A model generated the notes under the pieces. The model had not been told where the DNA came from, did no database searches, and was given only the letters and a program-made list of their open reading frames with translations. Of a stretch of DNA of 64,000 nt, positions 7,027 through 15,543 are shown piece by piece; position 1 is the first letter of the stretch, and each line of letters starts with the position of its first letter. The stretch is from Luteibacter sp. SG786 (GTDB taxonomy: Bacteria; Pseudomonadota; Gammaproteobacteria; Xanthomonadales; Rhodanobacteraceae): assembly GCF_011759605.1 (NCBI RefSeq), contig NZ_JAAOYX010000001.1:868001-932000 (forward strand), written 5' to 3'. A program made the translations under genes and the position numbers.

Positions 7027-8388
7027 TTGAATTCCGATACCAGGAGTGACGTTTCGCCGGTACTGCGCATCATCCCGCGCGACCAGCACTCCATTTCCCG
7101 CAAGAACATCAGCAAGGCCGCGCTGCGCGTGCTTTACCGCCTGCACGACGCGGGCTTCGCGGCGTACCTCGTCGGCGGCGCCGTGCGCGACCTGCTGCTG
7201 GGCGGGCACCCGAAGGATTTCGACGTCGCCACCGACGCCACACCGGACGAAGTGAAAAGCCTCTTCCGCAACTGCCGACTCATCGGCCGCCGGTTCCGGC
7301 TGGCGCACGTGGTGTTCGGCCCGGAAATCATCGAGGTGGCCACCTTTCGCGGCACCGGTGAAGAGGGCGGCGAAGGCGACCGCCACATCGTCGACGGACG
7401 GATCGTTCGCGACAACATATGGGGCACCATCGAGGAAGACGCCGTGCGTCGCGACTTCCGGGTGAACGCCCTGTATTACGACATCTCCGACTTCAGCGTG
7501 CGCGACTACGTGGGCGGCATGCGCGACCTCGAAGACCGCACCATGCGTCTCATCGGCGATCCCGAGCAGCGTTACCGCGAAGATCCCGTGCGCATGCTCC
7601 GTGCCGCACGCCTTGCGGCGAAGCTGGGCTTCACCATCGATCCGGCCGCCGCCGCGCCGTTCGCGTCGCTCGGCCACCTTCTGGGCGAGGCCGCGCCGGC
7701 TCGCCTCTTCGACGAGTCGCTGAAGCTCTTCCTGGCCGGTCACGGCCTGAAAAGCTTCAAGATGCTCGAGGCCTGCGGCCTCCTGAAGTTCCTTTTCCCG
7801 GCGACCGCTCGCGCACTGGAGCGTGGCGACCTCGCGCTGCGCGCGCTCGTCGAGCAGGGGCTTGCCAACACCGACGCGCGCATCGCCGAAGGCAAGTCGG
7901 TGACGCCCGCCTTCCTGTACGCGGTGCTCCTCTGGGGCGAGGTGCGCGACCAGGCCCAGGGCTGGATCGCACAGGGCTACGACGACAACGAGGCATGGCA
8001 GCGCGCCGCCGTACACGTGGTGGGCGAACAGTGCCAGCGCGTGGCCATCCCCCGCCGGTTCACCTTCACGATGGAAGAAATCTGGGCGTTGCAGCCGCGC
8101 TTCGAGCAGATCCATCGCAAGCGCGTGTTCCGCCTGATGTCGCATCCGCGTTTCCGCGCGGCCTTCGACTTCCTGCTGCTTCGCGCCCACGAGTCGCCGC
8201 GCATGCGCGAGCTGGGCGAGTGGTGGGCGCATGCCCAACAGCTTCCGCCGGAAATGCTGGCCGCGGCGCTTGGCGGTGGCGGTGTTCCCCCGCACGAGCC
8301 GTCCGCGGCTTCGGGTGCGCCGGCGAGAAAGCGCCGCCGCCGGCGCAAGCCCGTCGGACGCGGCAAGGGCGATTCGGGCGGCACGTGA
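7027..8388 (+). CDS. pcnB: Poly(A) polymerase I
   Basis: Adds 3' poly(A) tails to RNA and so promotes decay. The class II nucleotidyltransferase head has LVGGAVRDLLLGGHPKDFDV, with the two catalytic Asp in DFDVATDA, followed by CRLIGRRFRLAHVVFG and RDFRVNALYYD. The RNA-binding region ends in a strongly basic tail (RKRRRRRK). There is no good ATG: a TTG at 7027 with AGGA about ten bases upstream is preferred and gives 453 residues; a TTG at 6946 would add an unconserved stretch, and conserved sequence begins at about LRIIPRDQHSISRKNIS. The stop overlaps the GTG of folK (GTGA), as in the standard pcnB-folK-pan operon. Confidence 0.93.
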   Translation: MNSDTRSDVSPVLRIIPRDQHSISRKNISKAALRVLYRLHDAGFAAYLVGGAVRDLLLGGHPKDFDVATDATPDEVKSLFRNCRLIGRRFRLAHVVFGPEIIEVATFRGTGEEGGEGDRHIVDGRIVRDNIWGTIEEDAVRRDFRVNALYYDISDFSVRDYVGGMRDLEDRTMRLIGDPEQRYREDPVRMLRAARLAAKLGFTIDPAAAAPFASLGHLLGEAAPARLFDESLKLFLAGHGLKSFKMLEACGLLKFLFPATARALERGDLALRALVEQGLANTDARIAEGKSVTPAFLYAVLLWGEVRDQAQGWIAQGYDDNEAWQRAAVHVVGEQCQRVAIPRRFTFTMEEIWALQPRFEQIHRKRVFRLMSHPRFRAAFDFLLLRAHESPRMRELGEWWAHAQQLPPEMLAAALGGGGVPPHEPSAASGAPARKRRRRRKPVGRGKGDSGGT

Positions 8389-8870
8389 TCGCCCGCGCCT
8401 TCATCGGCCTGGGCGGCAATCTCGGCGATGCGCAGCAGACCCTGGAAGCGGCCATCGCCCGGCTGGCGAACCATCCGGAACTGGCGCTGACGGGGCGCTC
8501 CGCCTTCTACCGGACAGCCCCCTGGGGCGTGCTTGACCAACCGGACTTCGTGAACGCAGTTGTTTCGGTCGACACGGCGTTGCCCCCGCACGCGTTGCTC
8601 GACGTGCTGCTGGAGACCGAGCGTGCATTTGGCAGGGTGCGAGACGGGGCGCGGTGGGGGCCGCGTACGCTGGACCTTGATCTTCTTCTCCATGGGGCGG
8701 CGGTTGTCCACGACGAGCGTCTCGACATCCCGCATCCACGCATGGCCCAGCGTGCCTTCGTGCTCCTGCCACTGGCCGACATCGACGCCACGCTCGACAT
8801 TCCCGGGCAAGGCCGCGTCGCGGAATTGCTGGAAACGCTTGATACACAGGGCTGCGAACGCCTTTCCTAG
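8385..8870 (+). CDS. folK: 2-amino-4-hydroxy-6-hydroxymethyldihydropteridine pyrophosphokinase
   Basis: Transfers pyrophosphate from ATP to 6-hydroxymethyl-dihydropterin in folate synthesis. The 161-residue protein shows the HPPK signatures FIGLGGNLGD near the N-terminus, FYRTAPWG, RWGPRTLDLDLLLHG with the two catalytic Asp, and HPRMAQRAFVLLPL. It starts with GTG inside the pcnB stop (GTGA overlap), which implies translational coupling. It is followed by a glycosyltransferase gene before panB; in E. coli panB follows directly. Confidence 0.95.
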   Translation: MIARAFIGLGGNLGDAQQTLEAAIARLANHPELALTGRSAFYRTAPWGVLDQPDFVNAVVSVDTALPPHALLDVLLETERAFGRVRDGARWGPRTLDLDLLLHGAAVVHDERLDIPHPRMAQRAFVLLPLADIDATLDIPGQGRVAELLETLDTQGCERLS

Positions 8871-8928
8871 GCGCGACGCGACGGCGTAGCATGGGTATGC
8901 GCCAGGACGGCGCCCAACGGAATCCCTC

Positions 8929-10014
8929 ATGGACGAACAGGGGAATACGATCTTCGTGCAGATTCCCGCGTATCGGGATCCGGAACTGCTGCCCACGCTG
9001 GTGGATCTCGTCGACAAGGCGAGGCATCCGTCCCGGTTGCACGTTTCGGTTTGCTGGCAGCACGACGGCAGCGAGAGCCCCGGCGACTTCGAGGCCGGGG
9101 GATTCACCCTGAGCAGCCGCATCGTGGGCGGGCGCCTGCATCACCGCCTTTCGCGTCGCGGTGCCGTCGTACAGCTTTTCGACTACGCCATGCACGAGTC
9201 GCGTGGCTGCGGGTGGGCGAGGGCCGTCGCCCAGCAGGGGTTCGCGAGCGAGCGCTACACGCTGCAACTGGATTCGCACCATCGCTTCGCGCGCGACTGG
9301 GATGCCAGCCTGGTGCAGATGCTGGAGGATGTCCGTTCCCATGCATTCCCGCGCCCCGTGCTCGTTGCCCACCCGCCGGCCTATGCGCCGGGCGACCCGA
9401 CGCCTCCGTATTGCGATCGCGGCTACCAGATCGATTTCGTGGAATTCGGCGGTCCCGGGTTGGTGCGCACCCGCTCCACGACCATCGATTCCCCCGCCGG
9501 GCGGAAAGCGCCCGTGCGTGCGCGCTTCTTCAGCGGGGGATTCGCCTTCACTGACGGGAGTTTCGTTTGCGACGTGCCTGCCGATCCCGATCACTACTTC
9601 AACACCGAGGAGATCACGCTGGCCGTGAGGGCGTATACGCATGGATACGACCTTTTCCATCCGCACCGGCACGTGCTCTGGCACTACTACGGACGGCAGG
9701 GCATGCCCAAGGTCTGGGACGACCAGGCGAAGGCGCTCGCGCGCGGCGACACGACGCTCGACGGCGCGCAGCTCGGCATGCGGGCCATGGCAGCGGCGGA
9801 AGCCGCCTTCGGCATGCATGGCGAGCCCGAGCCGGTGCCCTGGCTGGGCCGGCAGCGGAGCCTGGAGGACTACGAGCGTTACGCGGGCATCTGTTTCGCC
9901 CTGCGCTCGGCAACGCCCGAGGTGTTCGCACGCATCGCCCCGTCGGATGCGGACCTCGCCCTCCCGCGCGGCCAATGGGAAGCGAAACTGAAACCGGCGG
10001 TGGGCGTTCCTTGA
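8929..10014 (+). CDS. GlcNAc-transferase family glycosyltransferase (Skp1 GnT-like)
   Basis: A 361-residue protein without signal peptide or membrane segment. The start IFVQIPAYRDPELLPTLVDL is typical of the GlcNAc (Pfam) glycosyltransferases related to the Dictyostelium Skp1 enzyme. ARAVAQQGF...YTLQLDSHHRF supplies the metal-binding D-x-H-type motif near residue 120. GGFAFTDGSFV and FNTEEITLAVRAYTHGYDLF match the acceptor half, and HRHVLWHYY is the conserved His-rich end. The acceptor is unknown; cytoplasmic protein or surface-polysaccharide glycosylation are both possible. It sits between folK and panB on the same strand (58 bp and 39 bp gaps), so it is probably co-transcribed with vitamin genes to which it has no known link. 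Confidence 0.8.
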   Translation: MDEQGNTIFVQIPAYRDPELLPTLVDLVDKARHPSRLHVSVCWQHDGSESPGDFEAGGFTLSSRIVGGRLHHRLSRRGAVVQLFDYAMHESRGCGWARAVAQQGFASERYTLQLDSHHRFARDWDASLVQMLEDVRSHAFPRPVLVAHPPAYAPGDPTPPYCDRGYQIDFVEFGGPGLVRTRSTTIDSPAGRKAPVRARFFSGGFAFTDGSFVCDVPADPDHYFNTEEITLAVRAYTHGYDLFHPHRHVLWHYYGRQGMPKVWDDQAKALARGDTTLDGAQLGMRAMAAAEAAFGMHGEPEPVPWLGRQRSLEDYERYAGICFALRSATPEVFARIAPSDADLALPRGQWEAKLKPAVGVP

Positions 10015-10053
10015 GATACCGCGACTTTGGGCGGACAATTCCGGTTTCTACCC

Positions 10054-10896
10054 ATGAGGCGACAGAGCGTGTACGTCGAAAATGCGAGTGCGCCGGCGCG
10101 TAAGCCGGTGACCGTGCCGGGCCTGAAGGCGATGAAAGCCGAAGGCCGGAAGATCGTGATGCTCACCGCCTACGACGCGAGTTTTGCCTCGCAACTGGAA
10201 ACCGCAGGGGTCGACGTGGCCCTGGTGGGCGATTCCCTTGGCATGGTGGTGCAGGGCCGGTCCAGTACGTTGCCGGTCACGATCGATGACATGGTCTACC
10301 ACACGGCAGCCGTGGCCAGGGGGCTCTCCTCCACGCTCCTGGTGGCCGACCTTCCGTTCATGAGCGACCGCGACGTGCCTGCGGCGATGGACGCCGCCAC
10401 GCGCCTCGTCGCCGAGGGCGGTGCGGCCATGGTGAAGATCGAGGGGGCGGGGCGCGTCTGCGAGGTCATCGCCGCGCTCACCGAGCGGAATATCCCCGTG
10501 TGCGCGCACCTCGGTCTCACCCCACAGTCGGTGAACCGGCTGGGCGGCTACAAGGTGCAGGGAAAGACCGAAGAAGCCGCCATGCGGCTCCTGGAAGATG
10601 CCAGGGCCGTGGAAGCCGCCGGTGCCGACCTCCTGGTACTCGAGTGCGTTCCCTCCGCCCTCGCGGCGCGCATCACGTCGGAGTTGTCCATTCCCACGAT
10701 CGGCATCGGTGCCGGGGTGGACTGCGACGGCCAGGTGCTGGTGGTGTACGACCTGCTAGGGCTGACCCCGGGAAAGCGGCCTCGATTCTCCAAGGATTTC
10801 CTCGCCGGCCGTGGTTCCATCCAGGCCGCCATCGCCGCTTTTGCCGGGGACGTGCGGGAGAAACACTTCCCCGGCCCCGAACACAGCTTCACCTGA
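10054..10896 (+). CDS. panB: 3-methyl-2-oxobutanoate hydroxymethyltransferase
   Basis: Makes ketopantoate from alpha-ketoisovalerate and methylene-THF, the first step of pantothenate synthesis. The TIM-barrel markers are present: [21 protein letters not shown] with the Mg-binding Asp, [20 protein letters not shown], and the catalytic Glu in LLVLECVPS. The ATG at 10054 gives 280 residues (E. coli 264). A GTG at 10069 with GAGG upstream would give [13 protein letters not shown] and is an equally reasonable start. panC follows after 10 bp. Confidence 0.95.
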   Translation: MRRQSVYVENASAPARKPVTVPGLKAMKAEGRKIVMLTAYDASFASQLETAGVDVALVGDSLGMVVQGRSSTLPVTIDDMVYHTAAVARGLSSTLLVADLPFMSDRDVPAAMDAATRLVAEGGAAMVKIEGAGRVCEVIAALTERNIPVCAHLGLTPQSVNRLGGYKVQGKTEEAAMRLLEDARAVEAAGADLLVLECVPSALAARITSELSIPTIGIGAGVDCDGQVLVVYDLLGLTPGKRPRFSKDFLAGRGSIQAAIAAFAGDVREKHFPGPEHSFT

Positions 10897-10906
10897 GGAC
10901 ACCAGC

Positions 10907-11752
10907 ATGCAGACCGTTACCGATGCCGCCGCACTTCGCGCAGCGATTCGGGGCTGGCGCACCGCGGGCCAGACGGTCGGCTTCGTGCCGACCATGGGCA
11001 ACCTGCACGCGGGCCACCATTCGCTGCTGAAACTGGCGCGTGCCCGTGCCGATCGCGTCGTGGCCAGCGTTTTCGTGAATCCGACGCAGTTCGGCCCCGG
11101 CGAGGACTTCGAGCGGTATCCCCGTACCCTGGCCCAGGATCAGGCGGGATTGGCAGAGGCGGGTTGCGACATCCTGTTCGCTCCCGACGTGGCCACGATG
11201 TATCCGTTCGGCCCGGCTTCCAGCGTGAGCATCCATGTACCGGTCATCACCGATACGCTCGAAGGCGCGCATCGCCCGGGTCATTTCGACGGCGTGGCCA
11301 CCGTGGTGGCGAAACTCTTCAGTCTCGTCCAGCCCGACCTGGCCGTGTTCGGGCAAAAGGACTTCCAGCAGCTCAAGGTGATCGAGCGCATGGTCCGCGA
11401 CCTCTCGCTGCCGGTGAAGGTGATGTCGGCGCCGACCCTGCGGGAAGCCGACGGGCTCGCCATGAGTTCGCGCAATCAGTACCTGTCGGCGCAGGAGCGG
11501 TCCCGGGCACCCTTGATCCACGCCACCCTCCTGCAGATGCGCGAGCTCTTCCAGCAGGGGCATGCGCGCCAGCCGCTGGAAGCGGCGGCCAGGTCGCGCC
11601 TGGAGCGGGGTGGCTTCGTCCCCGACTACGTGGCCATTCGCCGGGTGGAAGACCTGGCCGAGCCCGGCGCGGATGAGCGGGAGGGCCTGGTGGCCCTGGT
11701 GGCGGCCCGCCTGGGCAGCACCCGCCTCATCGACAACCTGCCGTTCGACTGA
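10907..11752 (+). CDS. panC: Pantoate-beta-alanine ligase
   Basis: Joins pantoate to beta-alanine through a pantoyl-adenylate. The 281-residue protein has the nucleotidyltransferase motifs FVPTMGNLHAGHHSL (HxGH type), VFVNPTQFGPGEDFERYPR, VFGQKDFQQLKVI and the KMSKS-like AMSSRNQYLS. Start at the ATG preceded by GAGGACACC, ten bases after panB. It lies in the order panB-panC-panD, with a 138-bp gap before panD. Confidence 0.96.
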   Translation: MQTVTDAAALRAAIRGWRTAGQTVGFVPTMGNLHAGHHSLLKLARARADRVVASVFVNPTQFGPGEDFERYPRTLAQDQAGLAEAGCDILFAPDVATMYPFGPASSVSIHVPVITDTLEGAHRPGHFDGVATVVAKLFSLVQPDLAVFGQKDFQQLKVIERMVRDLSLPVKVMSAPTLREADGLAMSSRNQYLSAQERSRAPLIHATLLQMRELFQQGHARQPLEAAARSRLERGGFVPDYVAIRRVEDLAEPGADEREGLVALVAARLGSTRLIDNLPFD

Positions 11753-11890
11753 ACCCCTTCACAAACGGGGACTTGCGTTTCGGACGCCGGTCCCCCATAA
11801 AGCGCACCGACAGAGGAAGCCCACGCGACGGATCGGGCAACCCTCCGTTAGAATGGGCGTTTTTGCAGTAACCCCATCCCAGAGACCGCC

Positions 11891-12271
11891 ATGCACCTCA
11901 ACATGCTCAAGTGCAAGATCCACCGGGCCACGGTGACTCACGCCGAGCTGAACTACGAAGGTTCGATCGCCATCGACGGCACCCTTCTCGACGCCGCGGG
12001 CATCCGCGAGTACGAGCAGATCCATGCCTGGAACATCAGCAACGGCGAGCGTTTCGTGACGTACGCTCTGCGTGCGGAAGAGGGCTCGGGCATCATCTCG
12101 GTGAACGGCAGCGCGGCGCGCCGCGTGTCGACGGGCGACCTGGTGATCATCGCCGCGTTCGTGGGTCTTTCCGAAGCGGAACTGGCGAAGTACCAGCCGG
12201 ACCTCGTGTACGTCGACGAGAACAACGTCATCACGCATACGAACCACTCCATCCCCAAGCAGGCGGCGTAA
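11891..12271 (+). CDS. panD: Aspartate 1-decarboxylase proenzyme
   Basis: Makes beta-alanine from aspartate for pantothenate. The 126-residue proenzyme contains the self-cleavage site Gly24-Ser25 in NYEGSIAID, which yields the pyruvoyl group; Lys9 ([12 protein letters not shown]) and Tyr58-region residues are as in the family. A sequence resembling a -10 box (TAGAAT at 11849-11854) lies in the 138-bp gap upstream, so panD may have its own promoter besides the operon transcript. The hairpin array at 12289-12444 begins 17 bp after the stop. Confidence 0.96.
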   Translation: MHLNMLKCKIHRATVTHAELNYEGSIAIDGTLLDAAGIREYEQIHAWNISNGERFVTYALRAEEGSGIISVNGSAARRVSTGDLVIIAAFVGLSEAELAKYQPDLVYVDENNVITHTNHSIPKQAA

Positions 12272-12288
12272 GTCGGGCTGAGTAAGTC

Positions 12289-12444
12289 GGCGGGCTTTGC
12301 CCTGCCTGTGAGTTGGCCGCTGCGCGGCCTGTGAACCGTAAGCAAGAGCGCCTGTGCGCGATTCGGTTCACTGTTCACTGCGCGAAGCGCGACTTACAGG
12401 CGGCCACCGGCCGCCGACTCACAGGAAGCCGCAACGCGGCTTCC
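12289..12444. repeat. Array of six short hairpins with mirrored linkers
   Basis: Between panD and pgi there are six short GC-rich palindromes: 12289-12306, 12315-12329, 12348-12359, 12380-12390, 12399-12415 (7-bp stem) and 12424-12444 (9-bp stem, 3-base loop). The stem sequences differ, but the linkers are related: TGTGAGTT and TGTGAACC in the left half, GACTTACA and GACTCACA in the right half, i.e. mostly the same octamer in opposite orientation. The whole element is therefore a large imperfect dyad. There is no coding potential. Function unknown; it could act on mRNA 3' ends or be a mobile palindromic element. Confidence 0.7.
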
Positions 12445-12511
12445 ATACAATCCACTTACGCTGCACTGCGGTAAGATTCGCGCTTCCCTCCGTTGCAGCC
12501 AAGTGGAAGCC

Positions 12512-14146
12512 ATGGAATCAAAGCACGCCCCGTTGCCCTCGTTCGAGGAGCACGCCTCCCGCCTTGCCGGCACCCATCTTCGTGACCTCGTACAGGACGA
12601 CGCCCGCGGCGAACGCCTGCGCAAGCGTATGGGTCCCATCCTTCTCGACATATCGCGGCAGAAGCTCGACATCGCCGCGCTCGACGCGGTGGGCGCCTAC
12701 ATCGAAAGCACGGGGTGGAAGGCCGCGCGCGATGCGATGTTCGAAGGCAAGCACATCAATACCTCCGAAGACCGCGCCGTTCTCCACACCGCCCTGCGCG
12801 GCGGTGCCTCGCGGCATCCCGCGGCACCGGCCGAGGTTCGCCGGGACGTTGCCGACGCGCTGGACAAGATGGAAACGCTCGTCAACGCCGTGCACAAGGG
12901 CGAAGGCGAGTCGGTCGGCCTGATCGGCGGCGTCACCGACGTGGTGAACATCGGCATCGGCGGATCGGACCTCGGCCCGCGCCTTGCCGTCCATGCGCTG
13001 GAACAGTTCCACGTGAAGGGCATCACCAGCCACTTCCTCACCAACGTCGACGGGCAGGCCGCGACGGATCTCATGAACAAGCTCGACCCGGCCCGCACGC
13101 TGGTCATCCTGGTGTCCAAGAGCTTCAACACGCAGGAAACCCTGCTCAACGGCGGGGTTTTCCGTAACTGGATACTGAAAGCCAACGACGGCGACGAAAA
13201 GAAAACCGCCCGGCACTTCATCGCCGTGAGTTCGAACGTCGAGGCGGTGCAGAAGTGGGGCGCGTCCCAGATACTCCCCATGTGGGATTACGTCGGCGGG
13301 CGCTTCTCGCTGTGGTCCGCCGTCGGTGCGTCCATTGCCTTTTCCATCGGCATGCAGGGCTTCCGTGACCTCCTCGCGGGTGCCGCCGAAGCGGACGATC
13401 ATTTCCGCAGCGCCGAATGGCAGGACAACTTGCCGGTATTGCTGACGATCGCCGAGATCTGGAACCGCAATATCCTGGGTCGCAGCAGTCGCGCCGTGGT
13501 GCCTTACGTCGATTCCCTGGCCGATCTTCCCTCCTACCTGCAGCAGCTGGAAATGGAGAGCCTGGGCAAGCACGTGCACCCGGATGACGGCAGCGAAGTA
13601 CACCAGCCCACGGTGCCCGTGGTCTGGGGAAGCATCGGCACCAATGCGCAGCATGCGTATTTCCAGGCGCTGCACCAGGGCACCGACACGGTGCCGCTCG
13701 AATTCATCGGCCTGGTGAAGCCGGCGCACCCGCTGCGCGAGAACCACGACGTGCTGCTGTCCAACCTTCTGGCGCAGGCCGCCGCGCTCTCGCTCGGCAA
13801 GACCTTCGACGAAGCACTGGCCGAGGCGAAATCCGGTAGCGACTCCGAGCGCCGCGCCCTCGCGGCGCAGCGCTCGTTCAAGGGCGATCGTCCCAGCACC
13901 GTCTTCATGCTGGATTCGCTCACGCCGCACTCGCTGGGTGCGCTGATCGCCCTGTACGAACACAAGGTGTTCATGCTCGGCCACCTGTGGGGCATCAATG
14001 CCTTCGATCAGTGGGGCGTGGAACTGGGCAAGGTGATCGCCAAGCAGATCTACCCCTCGCTTGCCAACGACAAGGACGCCGGCGACCTCGGGCAGTTCGA
14101 CGGTGCCACGCGCGCGCTGATAGGGGCCATTCGCTCCCGACGCTGA
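12512..14146 (+). CDS. pgi: Glucose-6-phosphate isomerase
   Basis: Interconverts glucose-6-phosphate and fructose-6-phosphate. The 544-residue protein has the sugar-phosphate isomerase motifs NIGIGGSDLGPRLAV, SKSFNTQET, the GGRFSLWSAVG signature near residue 260 and the C-terminal GINAFDQWGVELGK with the catalytic-site Gln and Lys. The ATG at 12512 is preferred to a GTG three codons upstream because GGAAG precedes it at proper spacing. It is the last gene before the accessory region and is followed by a strong terminator. Confidence 0.96.
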   Translation: MESKHAPLPSFEEHASRLAGTHLRDLVQDDARGERLRKRMGPILLDISRQKLDIAALDAVGAYIESTGWKAARDAMFEGKHINTSEDRAVLHTALRGGASRHPAAPAEVRRDVADALDKMETLVNAVHKGEGESVGLIGGVTDVVNIGIGGSDLGPRLAVHALEQFHVKGITSHFLTNVDGQAATDLMNKLDPARTLVILVSKSFNTQETLLNGGVFRNWILKANDGDEKKTARHFIAVSSNVEAVQKWGASQILPMWDYVGGRFSLWSAVGASIAFSIGMQGFRDLLAGAAEADDHFRSAEWQDNLPVLLTIAEIWNRNILGRSSRAVVPYVDSLADLPSYLQQLEMESLGKHVHPDDGSEVHQPTVPVVWGSIGTNAQHAYFQALHQGTDTVPLEFIGLVKPAHPLRENHDVLLSNLLAQAAALSLGKTFDEALAEAKSGSDSERRALAAQRSFKGDRPSTVFMLDSLTPHSLGALIALYEHKVFMLGHLWGINAFDQWGVELGKVIAKQIYPSLANDKDAGDLGQFDGATRALIGAIRSRR

Positions 14147-14175
14147 ACTTTCCCAGTCGTATCGTCATTAAAGAT

Positions 14176-14206
14176 AAGCCCGGCTTCGAGCCGGGCTTTT
14201 TCTTTG
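14176..14206 (+). terminator. Intrinsic terminator of pgi
   Basis: A 10-bp stem (AAGCCCGGCT/AGCCGGGCTT), a TCG loop and a TTTTCTTT tail, about 30 bp past the stop codon. Confidence 0.9.
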
Positions 14207-14348
14207 CCATGCGCGACGAACGTTTTCTTTTGAGCGTGCCGAAAAGACACCGGCTTCGCCTACAGCGTTCGAAATATCGCGTCACGACATCGGGCGGCGC
14301 AGTGTAGTACTGCCGAAGCAGGCTTCTCTCCACGGACGGAGATGTGTC

Positions 14349-15299
14349 ATGCATGCCCAGAAATGGCTGCTTGCGATTTCGCTGGCTGTCTTGGCGTTGT
14401 GCGACGCCAGGTCGATGCCGCTCCCGGATCCCCAGACCATGGACGACCCGGGTTGGAAGGTGCAGGAACACCTGCAGAAGCGCTTCGACGAAAAGCGCTA
14501 CGACTGCGGAAGGAACGAGGAGGGATACCAGCACCCTGCGTTCCTGTGCTCCGGCATCTTGATGCGATCCACCAATTTCTCGACGAGCTACCACTCGTGG
14601 CTGCCCAATCCGGCCAACGCGGCGTGGGGCGTGTCTTTTTCGTGGCTTCGCCAGGACTCGAATTTTCCCGAGAATTACCCTTCGGCCAACGGGTTCATCA
14701 TTTATCCCTGGTTCCATACGCCGAAGGGTTACGAGCACCTCATGCTGCGCTGTGCCTACCCGCAAGACGCATGGACCGGAGCGCCCGATCGTTGCAAGAC
14801 GGCGGGCCAGCCCATCTGTCAGGATCAGGGCGTGTTTTCCGACGGGCGGTGGATCCTCAAGCGTTTCGACGAGGACGAGAACCAGTGCGCCTTTGGCGTC
14901 GAGGATTCACGGAAGACCAATACCGCAAGCGCATGGATGCAGATGGTCGAAGTTCGTCAGGAAAAGCAGTTCTTCGTTCGTAACGAGATCGTCGTTGCGG
15001 CGTGGCCGCAGGATGTCGGAGCACGCATGCCGGTCGAAGCATTCTTCTACCGGGACAATTGCTTCTATACGGATAACGACTGTGGGAAGGGGGCCGATCC
15101 CAAGACGAAGCTCTCCCGGGCGGATAGCATTGTCGCTCGACGCGACGCCGCCAGGAACGACCAGAAGGATTTCCTCAAAGTGACCGGCCGATGGGTGCCC
15201 GTCATTCGCTGGACGCCGGCCACGTCCATGGCCGGCCGGGCCATCTTCGATTATCGGAAGGAAGACCAGGCCGTGCCGGAGCCCGCAGTGAAGAATTGA
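14349..15299 (+). CDS. Secreted cysteine-rich protein of unknown function
   Basis: A 316-residue protein with a signal peptide (MHAQKWLLAISLAVLALC, cleavage probably after ALCDARS). The mature part has about nine Cys, which fits disulfide bonding outside the cytoplasm, and is rich in aromatic residues. Conserved-looking blocks are YQHPAFLCSGILMRST, WGVSFSWLRQDSNF and NGFIIYPWFHTPKGYEH. The CSGI-LMR and VSFSWLR blocks recall a family of secreted proteins in Pseudomonas and Burkholderia that is sometimes labelled halovibrin-like, but I cannot confirm that and give no function. It has its own GGAG-type ribosome site, lies downstream of the pgi terminator and ends 8 bp before the decayed parE fragment, at the edge of the accessory block. 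Confidence 0.6.
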   Translation: MHAQKWLLAISLAVLALCDARSMPLPDPQTMDDPGWKVQEHLQKRFDEKRYDCGRNEEGYQHPAFLCSGILMRSTNFSTSYHSWLPNPANAAWGVSFSWLRQDSNFPENYPSANGFIIYPWFHTPKGYEHLMLRCAYPQDAWTGAPDRCKTAGQPICQDQGVFSDGRWILKRFDEDENQCAFGVEDSRKTNTASAWMQMVEVRQEKQFFVRNEIVVAAWPQDVGARMPVEAFFYRDNCFYTDNDCGKGADPKTKLSRADSIVARRDAARNDQKDFLKVTGRWVPVIRWTPATSMAGRAIFDYRKEDQAVPEPAVKN

Positions 15300-15307
15300 C
15301 TTCCCCG

Positions 15308-15450
15308 GTCAGCCTTCCGGCGTCGCCAGGGCGCCTTTTTACTCCAGCCACTGCTTGCGGTCGCCCGCGCGCTTCTTCGCCAGGAGCGTGCCCATCGGCT
15401 TCTGCGTGCCATCGTCGGTGTCGACCGTGGGCGGGATCAGACGACGCGCG
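15308..15450 (-). pseudogene. Decayed duplicate of the parE 3' end
   Basis: About 140 bp match the last part of parE (29422-29560) in the same orientation, with two perfectly identical blocks: 45 bp (15343-15387 = 29456-29500) and about 31 bp (15399-15429). Translated on the minus strand it reads RRLIPPTVDTDDGTQKPMG..., against RRLVQLTVDTDDGTQKLMD in ParE, and carries an in-frame stop after KQWLE where ParE continues EKGDLATLEV. It keeps the position of the original stop codon as well. It has no start and cannot be functional. It marks the left end of the accessory block. Confidence 0.88.
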
Positions 15451-15452
15451 AT

Positions 15453-15497
15453 GTTATCTAGATATCATTTGACAGCATAATGATACGGTGATAACAC
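15453..15497 (+). promoter_or_regulatory. Promoter with a 43-bp nested dyad, candidate operator of the island regulator
   Basis: The sequence is symmetric around 15474: GTTATC (15453-15458) pairs with GATAAC (15490-15495), and TATCATT (15463-15469) pairs with AATGATA (15479-15485), with equal 4-base gaps and a 9-base centre. A consensus -35 box TTGACA (15469-15474) lies in the dyad; a weak -10 such as TAACAC (15492-15497) lies 17 bp on. The AT-rich stretch stands out from its surroundings. A MurR/RpiR-type repressor bound here would block the promoter; the pairing with the regulator at 22322-23242 is inference. Confidence 0.6.
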
Positions 15498-15543
15498 TAG
15501 CGCCACGAACTAATCGTGCCGTCGCCTCGGGGGAGGAAAGCTC

